Assembly: GCA_037102815.1 (NCBI GenBank)
Contig: BTPP01000009.1
Coordinates: 930,001 to 994,000 of the forward strand
Origin: Neurospora intermedia
Taxonomy: Eukaryota > Ascomycota > Sordariomycetes > Sordariales > Sordariaceae
Length of the DNA stretch: 64,000 nucleotides
Reading direction: 5' to 3'
The notes under the pieces are model-generated. The model did no database searches, was not told the DNA's origin, and was given only the letters and a program-made list of their open reading frames with translations. The first letter of the stretch is position 1; each line of letters begins with the position of its first letter. The position numbers and the translations under genes are program-made. Below are positions 45,528-58,093 of this stretch, in pieces.

Positions 45528-46392
45528 GGTTGCTTCTTCGGGGGTAACTTGAATTGAGAGAGAGGGTTATGCTAAGAAATTACTAGATGGTGACGTTCAA
45601 AAAGTGAAAAAGGGGTCGGACACAGTGAGGGATGGAAGATGATGGATCAAAATGCAGGAACAAGAAACACAGATGAGCTCCGATATGGGGAATTTGGAGG
45701 TTCCTTCTATTCTGGGGAACTGAGCTCGCTGTGCAGTCAATCGTCAGGGGGGGAGCTGAGCAGATCCTAAAGTCAGTGCCCGAGCTTTAGCTGTTAGTGT
45801 CGGAGTGTAGTCTCGGGCAAAGTACTAACAGCCCCAGACCAACGCTCTCTCCACGCGCAAACAAGTGGCGTCAGTGGCCCCCAGGCCGGGAACCATAAGA
45901 GGACCCCGCGCTGCGCTAGCGCTTGCAGGTCAACGGCCAAGACAAGTCGACCTCGTTGCTTGAAACCAAGATATGGACAAGACCACCAACGATCTTCCCC
46001 TCTCCAATTCCACCTCAGACCAGGGCGCGACACCAACTTTTTCGCTAGAAGACAATCTTGCCGTAGTCGTTACCAGGTGACGCCCGCAAGATACGACCAA
46101 ATTCCCGATCTCTCTCCACCTTATCTGTGCCACTCTCGTTGCCGTAGCCTAGGACAGCAGCAGTCGTCATCAACGAGTCCCCTCCCTCGCATATGGCCAT
46201 CTGTTGACATTGACTTCGAATCTCGGCGCGCGAATATCAACAAACCCTCCTTATTCGAGCGAAGAAGCAAACAAGTCTAACGACTACAAACGCTTACTAC
46301 GGCGTGCCAAGAAGAACCACCAATCACACACTCGACTAAACCACGAATTCACGCGAGACCACTTTACACGCTTCGAACCGCCGCCGCCCAAA
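45528..46392. other. Divergent promoter region of pfd6 and vps4
   Basis: An 865-bp spacer that must hold both promoters and leaders. The vps4 side is CT-rich with a long leader up to 46392. No gene is supported. Confidence 0.5.
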
Positions 46393-47901
46393 ATGTCCAA
46401 TACCGACTTCCTCGGCCGCGCCATCGAGCAAGTGCGCAAAGCCATCGAAGCCGACAACGCCGCCCAGTACGACAAAGCCTACCAGCTGTACTACCAATCG
46501 CTCGAACTCTTTATGCTCGCCCTAAAATGGGAGAAGAACCCGAAATCTAAGGAGATGATCCGGGCCAAGACGGGCGAGTACATGGACCGGGCCGAGAAGC
46601 TCAAAGCGCACCTGGCGGACGCGGAAGCGAAGCGGAAGAAGCCCGGGATGGTGGGTGCGAACGGGGGGTCGACGGGCGGGACAGGGAAGGGGAAGGAGGC
46701 CGGGGAGGACGGCAATGGCAATGGAGAAGCGTTGGATGAGGATAGCAAGAAGCTGAGAAGTGCGTTGGCGGGCGCGATTTTGCAGGAACGGCCGAACATC
46801 AGCTGGGATGATGTGGCTGGTCTAGAGGGTGCCAAGGAGGCGCTCAAGGAGGCGGTCTTGTTGCCGATCAAGTTCCCGCATTTGTTCCAGGGAAAGAGGC
46901 AGCCATGGAAGGGCATTTTGCTGTATGGCCCACCGGGAACAGGAAAGAGTTATTTGGCGAAGGCGGTGGCAACGGAAGCGAAGAGCACGTTCTTTAGCGT
47001 GAGCAGCTCGGATTTGGTGAGCAAGTGGATGGGTGAGAGTGAACGGTATGTTTTGTCCTGTTGTCTCTGTCCTCATGCCACTATTGTGACTGGGAAGCTA
47101 ACGGTTTTCCACAAAAAACAGTCTAGTAAAGCAACTCTTCGCCATGGCCCGAGAAAACAAGCCCTCCATCATCTTCATCGACGAGATTGACGCCCTCTGC
47201 GGTCCGCGCGGCGAAGGCGAATCGGAAGCCTCGCGCAGGATAAAAACCGAACTTTTGGTCCAGATGGACGGCGTTGGCAAAGACAGCAAGGGCGTGCTGA
47301 TCCTGGGCGCGACCAACATCCCCTGGCAACTGGATGCTGCTATCCGTCGCCGCTTCCAGCGCCGCGTGCACATCACTCTGCCGGACCTGGCGGCACGCAC
47401 CACCATGTTCCGGCTGGCTGTGGGCGACACCCACACGGCACTCAAAGCGGAAGACTTCCGCGAGCTGGCGCGCGCGGCGGAGGGTTATTCGGGTTCGGAT
47501 ATCAGTATTGTTGTACAGGATGCGTTGATGCAACCGGTGAGGAAGATTCAGCAGGCTACGCATTTCAAAAAGGTTCGTTCTTTTTTCTTTTCTTTTGTCT
47601 CCCATCCCTGACCCTCAACCCCTATTCCTACCTCTATTCATGATGCAAGATTGTTAACTGTTGTTACTACAAAAAACAGGTGGTCCACGAAGGCAAACAA
47701 ATGCTCACGCCTTGCTCGCCAGGCGACCCGGACGCCATCGAAATGACGTGGGAGCAGGTACCCTCGGACGAGCTGCTCGAACCGTTTGTCGACAAGAAGG
47801 ATTTCATTAAGGCCATTAAGGCCAGCAGGCCGACTGTGTCGGGCGAGGATCTCAAGAGGAATGAGGAATGGACAAAGGAGTTTGGTAGTGAGGGTGCGTA
47901 G
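46393..47901 (+). CDS. vps4: Vps4 AAA ATPase (ESCRT-III disassembly), 441 aa
   Basis: Vps4 disassembles ESCRT-III on endosomes and at other membrane-scission sites. Exons are 46393-47045, 47122-47572 and 47680-47901. Introns are 76 nt (GTATGT, GCTAAC) and 107 nt (GTTCGT donor, TTAACTG branch region). Residues 1-75 are the MIT domain ([31 protein letters not shown]). A Gly-rich linker follows, then the AAA core: Walker A GPPGTGKS near 179, Walker B IIFIDEID near 234, sensor region [11 protein letters not shown] and arginine fingers RRRFQRR. The C-terminal part has the Vps4 beta domain ([20 protein letters not shown]) and final helix ([21 protein letters not shown]). Length equals that of the yeast and human proteins. 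Confidence 0.97.
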
Positions 47902-48683
47902 AGGAGAGATGCCTGCCACAGTGTGGGGGGCGGGTGTGGTCAATGGTTTGTTTCGTGCGGTTTATTCTTGTTCTTTGGTGTTTCTCTCCCATGGAAAGCG
48001 AAGGAGTGGTATACAGAGGGCGGCGGGTATCTGGATGTTTTAGGTACTTTTTACTTTGGGGTTATCAGTCTTGCAAGCCCCCTATTTATCTTGGCAGCAC
48101 GTTGCATGCGGTATGGCACATGTTTACTATGAAGACTTGATGATGACGATATTATTCTAGCGAGAAAATCGGAGGAAGATGGAGTGTCGATGGGCGTTTT
48201 GTGATCATGCGATATGGGAAGAGTACATAGATTCACGACACTTCACATCAACCACAGGTGCTTTTAGACGTACGTTCCCCGTTCGTTTAATGAGCCTTTG
48301 TTTTTACCCATATCGCCGCCATATGATGCTCCATGGGTATGATGCTAGTACACACGCACATCCTTTTCAACTTTTTTGCGCTACCCCTCTATGATCAGTC
48401 GTAGATGGCAAGAGATGTGAATGACGACAACGACGAACTATTTATGATTCTTGCAAGAAACAAGTAGACCCGTAAAACTCCTTTGTACCAGATTTGACCC
48501 ATACCCCATACATTATAAGAAACTCCCGAGGATAACAACGACAACAGAGGGAACCAACAAGAACGACGTGCCTAAAAAACGCGACGAGAAGCTCTAAACA
48601 AGATGACGAAGAAAGAAAAGTAAAAATCGTTGAAAAAGACACAAGTGGTGACGCTGCTTTTGGCTCTTTTTCTTTCGGTCTTT
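47902..48683. other. Intergenic between convergent vps4 and nop56
   Basis: Two 3' flanks, 782 bp; no gene or structured element seen. Confidence 0.6.
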
Positions 48684-50431
48684 TTACTCGGACTTCGACT
48701 TCTTCTTCTTCTTCTTCTTCTCGGGTTCCGCAGCGTCGGGGGCGTCTACCATCTCGACGTCTTCGCTAGTCGCTTTCCTCTTCTTGTCCTTCTTGTCCTT
48801 CTTCTCCTTCTTGTCCTCCTTGTCCTTCTTCTTGTCCTTCTTCTCCTTCTTGTCCTTCTTGGAGTCGGCGGCGTGGGTGGCGGTGTGCGAGTCGACCATC
48901 TCGGTGTCAATGTCCATGTCACCCTCGTCGTCCATGACGAGCTTGATGGCCTTGTCCATGGCCTCGGTGTTCTTCATGGGCTTGATGCCCTTGGCGTACC
49001 ACTCCAGACGCTGCTCAAGCTGCTCACGCATAACCTCACCGAAGCGCTTAGTGGGGTTCTCGGAGAAGTTGTCGATACGGGAGGCAATGGAGCACTTGTT
49101 GGCGAGGTAGCGGGAGATGCGACCCTTGACCTTGGGACCGGCGCGGCCAATGAAGGTGCTCTGGTAGAGGAGACCGTACTTGGGGGTGGCGCCCTTGGTC
49201 TTGAGAGCGCGGAAGAGGGCCTTCTCGGCACCGAGAATCTGGAGGGTAGAGGCGGGGTACTTGGCGAGGTTGGTGAGGGAGCCGGCGTGCGAGATGAGGC
49301 GGGCGGCAACGGGGGTGCCGAGGATAACCTGCAGGTTAGGAGCGACCTCGCCCATCTTCTTGTCGAGCGACTCGGCGAGGATGCGGCGGTAGTCGGCCAT
49401 CTTGGAGACGTTGTCCGCGAGATCCTTGACCATGTTGAGATCCATATCGCTGATGTCCTGACCCATGGAGACCTTGGCGGCCTGGATGATGGCCTTGGCC
49501 TTGTCCTCGTCCTGGTTGAGGACGTTGGCGAGCTCGTCGAGGGACTCGTCGCTGAGAGACTTCTTGTTGCCGACAGCGAGAACGACCTTGGCGTAGGTGC
49601 CGTTGTCGGAGACGATGCGAATGAGCTCGGGGAAGTGCCAGCCGTACCACTCCCTCACGCGCATGGCGCCGGAGTTGATACCCTTGTCGAGAGCATCGAG
49701 GGTAGCGATACCCTGGATGATGTGGTTGTCGTTCTTGTGGACGGAGAACTTGACCTTGGCGCGGGAGTAGGCGTGACCGAGACCGAGCTGGGCGCGGTTG
49801 ATGTCACCGTCCTGGAGGCCCTTGAGGAGCTTGCCGGCGTGGGTGCGGATGCCGCGAAGGAGGGCAGCGACGACCTCGGAGGTGTCGGCAGCCTCGCACT
49901 GAATACCGGGGAAGTTTCCGCTGATCTCACCAGCGAGCCTCTTGTCGACAACACCGAGGACGATCTTGCTCTTCTTTCCGCTGGTCTGGGGGAGGTTGAG
50001 TTCGAGGGTGTTCTTGAGGTGGTCGGGCATGATACCCTCGGAGATGAGGTTGATGGCCTCGAGACCGTGGGCGGCAGAGCTGGAGGTGAAGGAACGTTAG
50101 TTTCTGGTTCAGCCAATACAAGTGATTCACATAATGTTTCTGTCCCTCCCAACATCATCATCATCATCACCACCACCACATCACCATGATATCACCACAA
50201 CCACCTCAACCCGAAACACCAACTCGAAAACCACACAATGCTTTTGCTTCTGGCCACCTACTTCCAAGGGTTGAAGCTGCGGAGCTTCACCATCTTGCCG
50301 AACTTGTCGAGATCCTTCATGGCATCCTTGACCTCGGGCAGCTCCAAGCCGACAGTGTCGGCCTGGTGGACGACCTCGAAGAGCGAGAAGCCGACCGCGC
50401 TTTCGAACAAAAGATAGTTGACGTTGGCCAT
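48684..50431 (-). CDS. nop56: Nop56, core protein of box C/D snoRNPs, 521 aa
   Basis: Nop56 joins Nop58, fibrillarin and Snu13 in the box C/D particles that 2'-O-methylate and process rRNA in the nucleolus. Exon 1 is 50431-50262 and exon 2 is 50079-48684; the 182-nt intron has a GTAGGT donor, an ACTAAC branch site and a CAG acceptor. The N-terminus (NYLLFESAVGFSLFEV, KMVKLRSFNPW) and LISEGIMPD mark it as Nop56 rather than Nop58, whose start differs. Central motifs are GLGHAYSRAKVKFSV, NDNHIIQGIATLD and AMRVREWYGWHFPEL. The Nop RNA-binding domain has ISHAGSLTNLAKYPASTLQILGAEKALFRALK. The tail is Lys/Glu-rich (KKDKKEKKDKK repeats), typical of Nop56 and Nop58. The intron is the longest in this half of the window and carries a candidate snoRNA. 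Confidence 0.96.
50105..50175 (-). ncRNA. Candidate intronic box C/D snoRNA in nop56
   Basis: Within the nop56 intron on the coding strand I see a C box GTGATGA (50170-50164) and a D box CTGA (50112-50109). They are flanked by complementary TGGT (50175-50172) and ACCA (50108-50105), which could form the terminal stem. The span is 71 nt, and the CTAAC branch site lies just 3' of the D box. Box C/D snoRNAs in introns of NOP56 homologues are known in animals. The C box sits in a GAT repeat, so several registers are possible and chance is not excluded. The guide target was not identified. Confidence 0.4.
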
Positions 50432-53227
50432 CTTAACGGTGGTGTTGTCGTATGATGACTCTGGATTGATGGGTGACTGGGTAACCGGGTGCGCTGGGAT
50501 TGGAGTGTTGTGCGCAATTGGGCGTCGTTCAATGCCACCGGTGCATGAACTCAGTCTTCGGTCTCCGGGAATCAGAACGGCGCTGTGTTTGGATATTTTT
50601 TTGCTCTGCCACTTTTGCCCTGGACAAGTTTTTTCGAAATTTTTGCGGCAAGCTCAGGACGAAGCACGGGCCACAGCCATGCGGGGTGGGGATTCTGCCT
50701 ACCCCAATTCACGCCGCATTGGCGACCCCATTGGCCCGTTGGAGCGCTGTAAGTTGGGAAGGCTTGGCAACCAATGGCAGCAGCAATTGTGTTGTGCGAA
50801 ACTTCTTTGGATTTTGGTGTCGATAAGGAATTTGGATAAGACGAGTCTTGCCAGCTGAGCGACAGCTGTCCGTGTGTCTGGCCTCTTCTCAGTCTGACAG
50901 TCCCGCAGTTTCGCAACAGGACTTCCACTCCCGTCAGCTTCAAACTGCAGTGAGCTCAGTCGGGTCCTCGTCGTCCATCGTCCTCCCACACGGGACATTT
51001 TGCTGCCCCATTCGCCCACACCCACTCACCACACCTGACTCTTTGCATCGAACTCAACCAGATCGCATATTATTTGGCCAATGGTCGAGTTCCCTCACTC
51101 ACATCAGCCCTATGGGCTCGATCTGCATGTCTGACCTGCACAATGGGAGAGATTGAGGCTTGGACTGTTTGGCGGTGTCGGTAACAGTCCGTCCTTCATC
51201 GATCCTTTTACGGCCTTCCATTCGGAAAGCAGCGAGACGGATGATTCATGATGAATCCTTGTTCTTCTTTCCATTGCGGCAATGCCACAATCCCCTTACT
51301 TATTCCTGTCATTTTCGTGCCAATATGCAAATACATACTCCTTTGTCGTCGACCGAGACACATGCCATCCCATGCTGTTTGTTGGCGTCATGTCTACTCA
51401 CACGAGACACGATATGCAGTCAGATCGAGAAATGTGAAGGCGTCGGTCACGGGTTCTCTCGCTTCTCGCCTCACAAACTGGTGTACTTCAGTTCTCTCTT
51501 TCGGGCTCCCCTCTGCCACCTCACGTCAACATGCCCACCTCGGACTTGGGTTGTCACAAGTGTCGACAGCTTCGTATTTCCAAGCAAGACCCGGCGCCGG
51601 TCCATGAATGGATTACCCACTGAAGTGACCGGAACACCGGATGACTCAGGCCAACATTGTCGACTGCCCGGTCTCAAGACATTCAACGCATCGTCTACTA
51701 CGACGTTGATGTTCTCGTCAGGGCGTGGCAGAAAACAACCACAACAACAAGACGAGACTTGGGATGCTTTGATTATTCCATTCAAAACATGTTGCTCATC
51801 ATCGGTTTCACATCCTATAATGGCTGTTGTCTGGATGATCACAGGCGTCGCAACATGGGAATGCCTTCTCTGGCTTCTGCGGGATTGGTCGTGAAACGGT
51901 TCCGTCCAGCCGGACATCCAATCAGCGACACCAACTCCGGGTCTTCGAGGGATGATACAGTATGTACAGTGGCGGAAGAGCCCTACAGGATGCACGACAC
52001 CCCCCAAATCGCCCCAATGCTCCCGTTCTTCAGCGCATCAGAAGCGTACGGGTTTCGATGGCGCACCATTCCGGCCCGTTGCATGGATGTGGTGCCGCTG
52101 TGTACCTATCATTTCCATTTTGGGTCTCGCAGCGTCGACGACACCATCACGATACTACACAGTACCTCAGTCGATCCTGTCTCTTCCGACAGTTCAAGTG
52201 ATGCCAATTCCAAGGTGCTATTTGGCGTGGTGATTTGTCTTTGTCGTTTGGTTCATGATGGCTCTTCAGGCGAGCAGCTTGCCTTACGCTCATAGCTCAT
52301 GTGGCTCGAAGCGCGAGATGCGTGGCTTTCAAATTAGGGGCATGAACATCAACCAAACAAACGTGTCGTGGAGCTGTGAAAGAGAATATGTACCCGACCT
52401 ATCTGACCAATATAACAAATCGGTACTCGACATGCACAAGGAACAGCGCTGATACAACCCTCCACCATCTCCAAGACGCCATTGGATGCCCCAGTCGAGG
52501 CCTGAACAGTGCGCAGCTGCGATGAGCTTCCATCTACACCGACCTTCCAAGCCAAGAGACTGTCAAAGAGGTACTCTGCAGTGTCTGTCTATCCGTCCCC
52601 ATTGATTCAGCCTTATGCCCTCTGGGTTACGTCGCTATACAGCGGCATCTCCGTACGACATAACCCCATCCTTACGTACCTTGCCAAGCCTAGTCTATTC
52701 GCTAACTTACCCTGGACTTGGAACAATGGCCAGTCTACGAGCTTCGCGCCGGCACACCCCACGAAACCATCATCAAGGGCCGCGACTTCGCCTTGTTCTG
52801 ACATGATACTACCGTCTCTCCGCGTCACCCTGGAGGCCGGCATAGAAAATGAAAGCACCGCCTCCTCCAGGAACCGGTCCGTCTCCCGATAGCTTGGTTA
52901 CTTCTACCCGGATCACGTCTGACGCTTGAGAGCCTCTTGACTTCACTACCCCCACAAGGTCTTGCACAGCCCTGTGCGCAGCCAGTTGGTGAATCCACTT
53001 CATCAATTGGTTGAATGAGCATACATCTGGATACAAGACATGATCTGACGCCCCTAGGGCTTCAATAAATAAGAACGAGACCCCTTCTTGAGCAAGGTCC
53101 ATCTGGAGGTAACCCGTTTCCTGCCTTCTTCTTCTCACGGGATTCTGCACAGACTGGTACACTTGGCTTATATCTTTGTGGTCTAACAGAAACCATACAC
53201 CTGCCCAATACCGTCCAAATCCTCTTC
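50432..53227. other. Long intergenic region, 2.8 kb
   Basis: Holds the nop56 promoter and the upstream region of the C2H2 zinc-finger gene, which are transcribed away from each other. Frames at 51160-51894, 51657-52295 and 52809-53162 overlap on both strands and have no recognisable domain. A long leader with upstream ORFs for the zinc-finger gene, or a noncoding transcript, would fit. Confidence 0.45.
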
Positions 53228-56200
53228 ATGGCTCTGAATCATCATCAGCCAAAGGTGGACCCTGTGAGAGAAGGACTCACCAGCTATGCCGTCGGAGAAA
53301 TTGATGCTTCCTCGTATCAGGTGCCGCCTACTACATCCAAGGAGAACCCATATTCCGAGACACATACCGACAACATCTGGCAAGACACCGACTACTTTCC
53401 GACTTACGATCATGATCTCATCAGCAAACACTCCCGCGCCTCGCTCGCCTCGACATCTAGACGGAGCTCAGCTGCTCCCAGCATCTTTTCGACTGCTGGC
53501 CTAAGAATCTCAACTGCCTCGACGGCATACTCACGATATTCGGTTCGACAACACTCCCTGGACTCGGCGGACCCTAATATGTCTGCAACACCTTGTAGTT
53601 CTGGGAAATGCGATGACGGCTTCAACACTGACGACTACCCACCTCGCTATCATTGCACATTCTGCGACGCCATGTTTGCGTGTCCCGGTCAGTGGAGGGA
53701 TCACGAACTCAGGGATCACGACAGACCCGAGGAGCATCTGTGCTCCATTTGCCACGATTCTTTCTCGGAACGACCATCTCTTGCATCCCACTGTCGAGAT
53801 GTTCACAATCTTTCTTCTTCCCCAACGACTCAACACATCGTCAAGCTACCGACAAGAGGGGCTTGGGGATGTGGATTCTGCGGTGCCTTCGTGCAGTCGC
53901 GTTCTGACTACCTAGATCACATCGGTCGGCACTACGAAGAAGGCATGCAAAGAGCCCATTGGCAGCACTCCTCTGTGATTCGTGGCCTTCTAAAACAGCC
54001 AAAGATAGCGGAAGCATGGAACCGCCTGGTTACGAATCAAGAGCGGGATCGAGGTACCAGGTTGCATTTTACGTGGGATGAACATGCTACCGGACGACAC
54101 GCGGCCACGGAGGCTGACGACGCCCGCAATCCCTCTCGGTTGCAAGATATACTTGAGTTCTTCGCAAACAGCTCTTCAGACCCCCAGAACATCGCGCAAT
54201 ATGCCTTTGACACGGCTCAAAGCAGAACCGAACAGAACGTCAATAGTCTCGTCAAGGCGTACTACTCTCGTGGCTTGCGCCCGTTGCCGGAGAGTCCAGA
54301 TGACATCACTTCACCTCGAGTTGGTGAAATGAGCTACCTAAACCTCGAGCAGTCAGCGCCCCAAATCAGTAATAAGAACTCAGACAATCCTGTACCGGCC
54401 GAATCTTCGCCATTTCCTGTGTCATTCGCGGGGGCAATTTCTACTGCAGCGTTTCTTTCACAAGCAACTGTCATTGAATCTGGACTAAGTCCCGCTTGGA
54501 ACCCCTACGCTCGCACCCAATCATCCAAGGCAAGCCAGGATCGAGAGACGGACATTGCACCGCATCACACAAACTCGCCAAGCACCACGGAGAGCGCTCC
54601 TTCTCCTGTGACAATGACCAATGCATTTCTACACATGAAGTCGACTCCATCACCGATACGAAAAGGGCTACGTCGGATAGATAGCGATAGACATCTTGAT
54701 GCTCTCAAACCTGGAACTGTGGACTTGGTCCAAGGGGAAGACATCCAACGTCCACGGACTGCTTTGGCCTCAGATGACCCCAGAGCCCCAATCGCAGTAC
54801 CTGTGGAACATGGCGTTGAGGCCAGTCAGCAACCCTCTCTTTCAGATGCTGTGCTTAAATCAGCTCCCATGAACAACGTCGTTCGCAAGGACTGGCTGCT
54901 TGTTTCGAAGCCAGGGAGCCGCTCTTCCATTGGGTCACCGTCTGTCTCCAGTATGCGATCTGATATTACCAGGAAAGGATTCTTGACCCACGATGATAGC
55001 ACTAGTGAACATGTCTCAGATGACAGCCTGTCTGACCCAGACCTCTGGGCAGAACAAAACATCGGCGATGACAACAGCAGAGCTTGGAGCAAAGCGTATC
55101 AGCAGGCCATCAACATGGCGCTACAACGACTCTGGTCCCAGTATAACCACAATTGGGATGCATTAATCAGATCATGTGTTGGAAGTGCAGGGAGCAGCAA
55201 CACCGACAGAATGGATCCATATCGAGCGAGAAAGGCCACACCGTCTCGGCGAAAGCCGGACGGAAGCCTTCGACCTCCAAGTTCACGGCGGACCTCCGAC
55301 GATGATGACGACGACGATGATGATGACGGTAGTCAGCTCTCGCCTTATACTTCCAGGCCTGGGTCCGCAACATCGAAGAGATTTGCTTGCCCGTTCCGTA
55401 AGCACAATCCAGAAAAGTACAACCGTGTGGATTATGATATTTGCGCCAACAAGGACTGGCCGACCATTCCAAGGCTAAAGTAAGCATACTAACTCCGATC
55501 CCTAGCCCTCGCACCATGTATAGTACGTCGCTAACACTCTTTGTAGGGAGCATCTCTATCGGAGACACTACAAGATTCATTGTCAACGGTGCAAGCAAAC
55601 TTTCAGCGATGCGAGACAGCTCACGATTCACGAGATGGCTCCAGAAGCTTGCGAACTCCTCGACGTCAAACCGCCTGGAGACATTACAACATCACAAGAA
55701 CGGCAGCTCAAGTCCAGGAAGCATACATATCGGCGTCAAAGCGACGAAGAAAAATGGAGAGAGATTTACCGACTGCTGTTCCCCAACGATATTGTACCGT
55801 CACCGTGTAAGTCTTCCCTAGGATCTCCTATCTAAGCGGTCAGACAGACAACTAACCGATCTCTCAATAGATCCCGAATACGCAGAGGATTTCCAGCCTA
55901 TGGCAGCCGAGTCTCGCAACGTTCTCGAATTCCAACACTACCTGTTGACGGAAATGCCCCGGCTTTTCACGCAAGCGGCCTACGAATACGCTGGGCAACA
56001 CATACAAGAACAAGTGCTGCTACGGATTGACGACGTCAACAAGATCATCGAAGATACCCTGCAACAGGCCTACGACACATGGACATTACAAGGACGTCTT
56101 CTTCCGCCGAACATCAGCCCATCCATCTCAATGCGCGAGTTCCCGGCTGCATCGGCTACACAGGCCGGGCATTTGAGCAGCATGCCATCGACAACCTGGT

Positions 56201-56487
56201 CCGAACCACCTATGCCACCTCGTCCATACATTCATGAACAGTCAGCTGCTCCTCTGTTGCCCAATACCTCTTCTCCGGAGTATACACTCTTCTCAGTGGC
56301 ATCTGAAATGGACGCGATGCTCTCGCTCGACGACATCGATATCCCTGTTTCCAATCCGGTTGGGGTTGGATCTGCACCGAATTACACGATCAATGACTAC
56401 ATGACGACGGGGCCTGATGTGCAGTATACTGGCGTCGGCTTTTTTCCTTATGATAATAATACGGGGGGTAATCAGAATTGGTTCTAA
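53228..56487 (+). CDS. C2H2 zinc-finger protein, probable DNA-binding regulator, 1,042 aa
   Basis: Exons are 53228-55479, 55547-55806 and 55871-56487. Introns are 67 nt (GTAAGC, GCTAAC) and 64 nt (GTAAGT, ACTAAC). A Ser-rich N-terminus precedes three consecutive Cys2His2 units at about residues 140-240: CTFC...H-x4-H, CSIC...H-x4-H and CGFC...H-x3-H. A long polar region follows with Pro/Ser stretches and an eight-plus residue Asp run encoded by GAT/GAC near 55300-55325. The C-terminal module reads FACPFRKHNPEKYNR, then KEHLYRRHYKIHCQRC after splicing, a pattern shared by many fungal C2H2 regulators. Exon 3 adds a helical, acidic tail (YPEYAEDFQPMAAE, QEQVLLRIDDVNKIIEDTL). Nuclear transcriptional regulation is the likely role; no target can be named. 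Confidence 0.88.
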
Positions 56488-58093
56488 GCCACTCCTGCCA
56501 ATACGAGTGGCACAAAACCCGCCCAAAGACCAAATACAATGGTCAGACTAGGGAACACGAAGACGAACGAAGGCGGGGACTCTTTCCCATGTTGTCAACC
56601 GCAGCAGCCATTTTGCAGCGAGCCTTTCCACCTTCTTGAAACTCAGGGTAATATTGACGGAATGGCCAGTGCTGGTTTGTTGGACAAGTCATTTACTGTT
56701 CTTCACAGCTTGTTGCGTTTAGTTCGCGATCGACAGCGAAAACTAGATTTCATTTTAATCGACCATTTTGAAGCGTATCATTTTGTTCTCCTTTTCCTCA
56801 GATTCGCCATCCTGTAACCCGGATCTAACTTGGGTTGTTTTCCTTTTTCATTTAAATGATCGACCGATATAAACAAGATGGCTACGGTACGGTTCAGAAG
56901 GCCGTCAACGAGTTTTGATATGTTATATTCTACTTCGAAAAGAGTTTAAATCAGCAAGGAAGTAGTTTGTACAACGCATGGAATATAGAATGAACGAAAT
57001 ATAAAACTGCCCAAGGAAGTTGACCAGACGTCTTGAGCTACCAAACAAACCAGTACAATGTCAACCCCTAGAAGTGCAAAGAATCGGGGTCGCTAGATTC
57101 CTCTGCACTTTGTAGGTGCTTGCAATTAAGGGATCTGGTGCACAGACCACAAAGCACCTTCTGGCCACTAAAGAGCGCCCGACTATACCAAAAGAGTAGG
57201 CCTTCTCAGCCCCGATAACTGGGTATAAATGTTTCCTCCCACCAAAATCGGACCTCTGTAGGCGCAAATCCTAGCCAATGTCTTCACACTGGGAGATATT
57301 TGCACTTTGAGGGGGTTTGCACTTTCATGGGCTGATACTGTATTGGATTGATAGCTTGGAACATTCTGGCGGCTTCCAATCGAAACCGTGGCCGTTGATA
57401 CGCTGGCCAAACATGATGTGATGTAGATGTAACCTGTCGGCGGGGGGGTTGCACTCGGTTTCGTTGCCGCTCCATCCATCTGCTTGATACAAGTTGCTAT
57501 CCCTCCTTGAACCGACATTGACAGTAACGAATACGACTACGATCGGAATTCGGGCTAACTCACACTACAGACCACTTGCTCTTTCGTGCTTGTTGCGAAA
57601 TTCGGTCAATGAAGACGCAATTGATAAGCTGCCACACATTGTCGGCAGATTCGTTGCGAAGATGAGGGGTCCTCAATGGGCTTGCGTCTCGAAACTGTCT
57701 TAGTCCTGTGCCTTTCTCTCATTGGCCAAACGCAGTACCTGGGTCGGTGGGTACAACCCTCCCCTGGAGCATGCATGCCATTTCCAGCCAATTTTGCAAC
57801 ATCATGATGCATGATGCCTGATTGTCAGGGAATGATGTCTTTGATCGCGGTTCACGGAAGCGGCATGTCGAAGGAAACGTGGAAAGAGGGGAAAGTATAA
57901 GAATCGGGCGAGTGGCCTCGTGGTCACTGTCCAGGGTCGAACGTGCATCTTGCCACCTTCAACATTGAAGAACACTCGCCAGTCCCGTCTTGATCCAGCA
58001 ACACCAAGAGCTTGCAAGATACTTAGCTTACGTTTCGAGATACCTCTGACCGAAAAAAACACATTGAGCAACTCGATTCACCGATTGTACATC
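56488..58093. other. Intergenic, 1.6 kb
   Basis: Tandem-gene spacer containing the 3' flank of the zinc-finger gene and the promoter of the NmrA-like gene. A frame at 56539-56817 is probably 3' untranslated sequence. Nothing else is supported. Confidence 0.5.

Noticed and set aside
48630-50189. 519-codon Leu/Val/Gly-rich plus-strand frame
   Set aside because: Antisense shadow of nop56, whose sense product is strongly recognisable.
51160-52295. Overlapping frames of 244 and 212 codons
   Set aside because: Neither starts with ATG in good context, both overlap frames on the other strand, and neither shows a domain.
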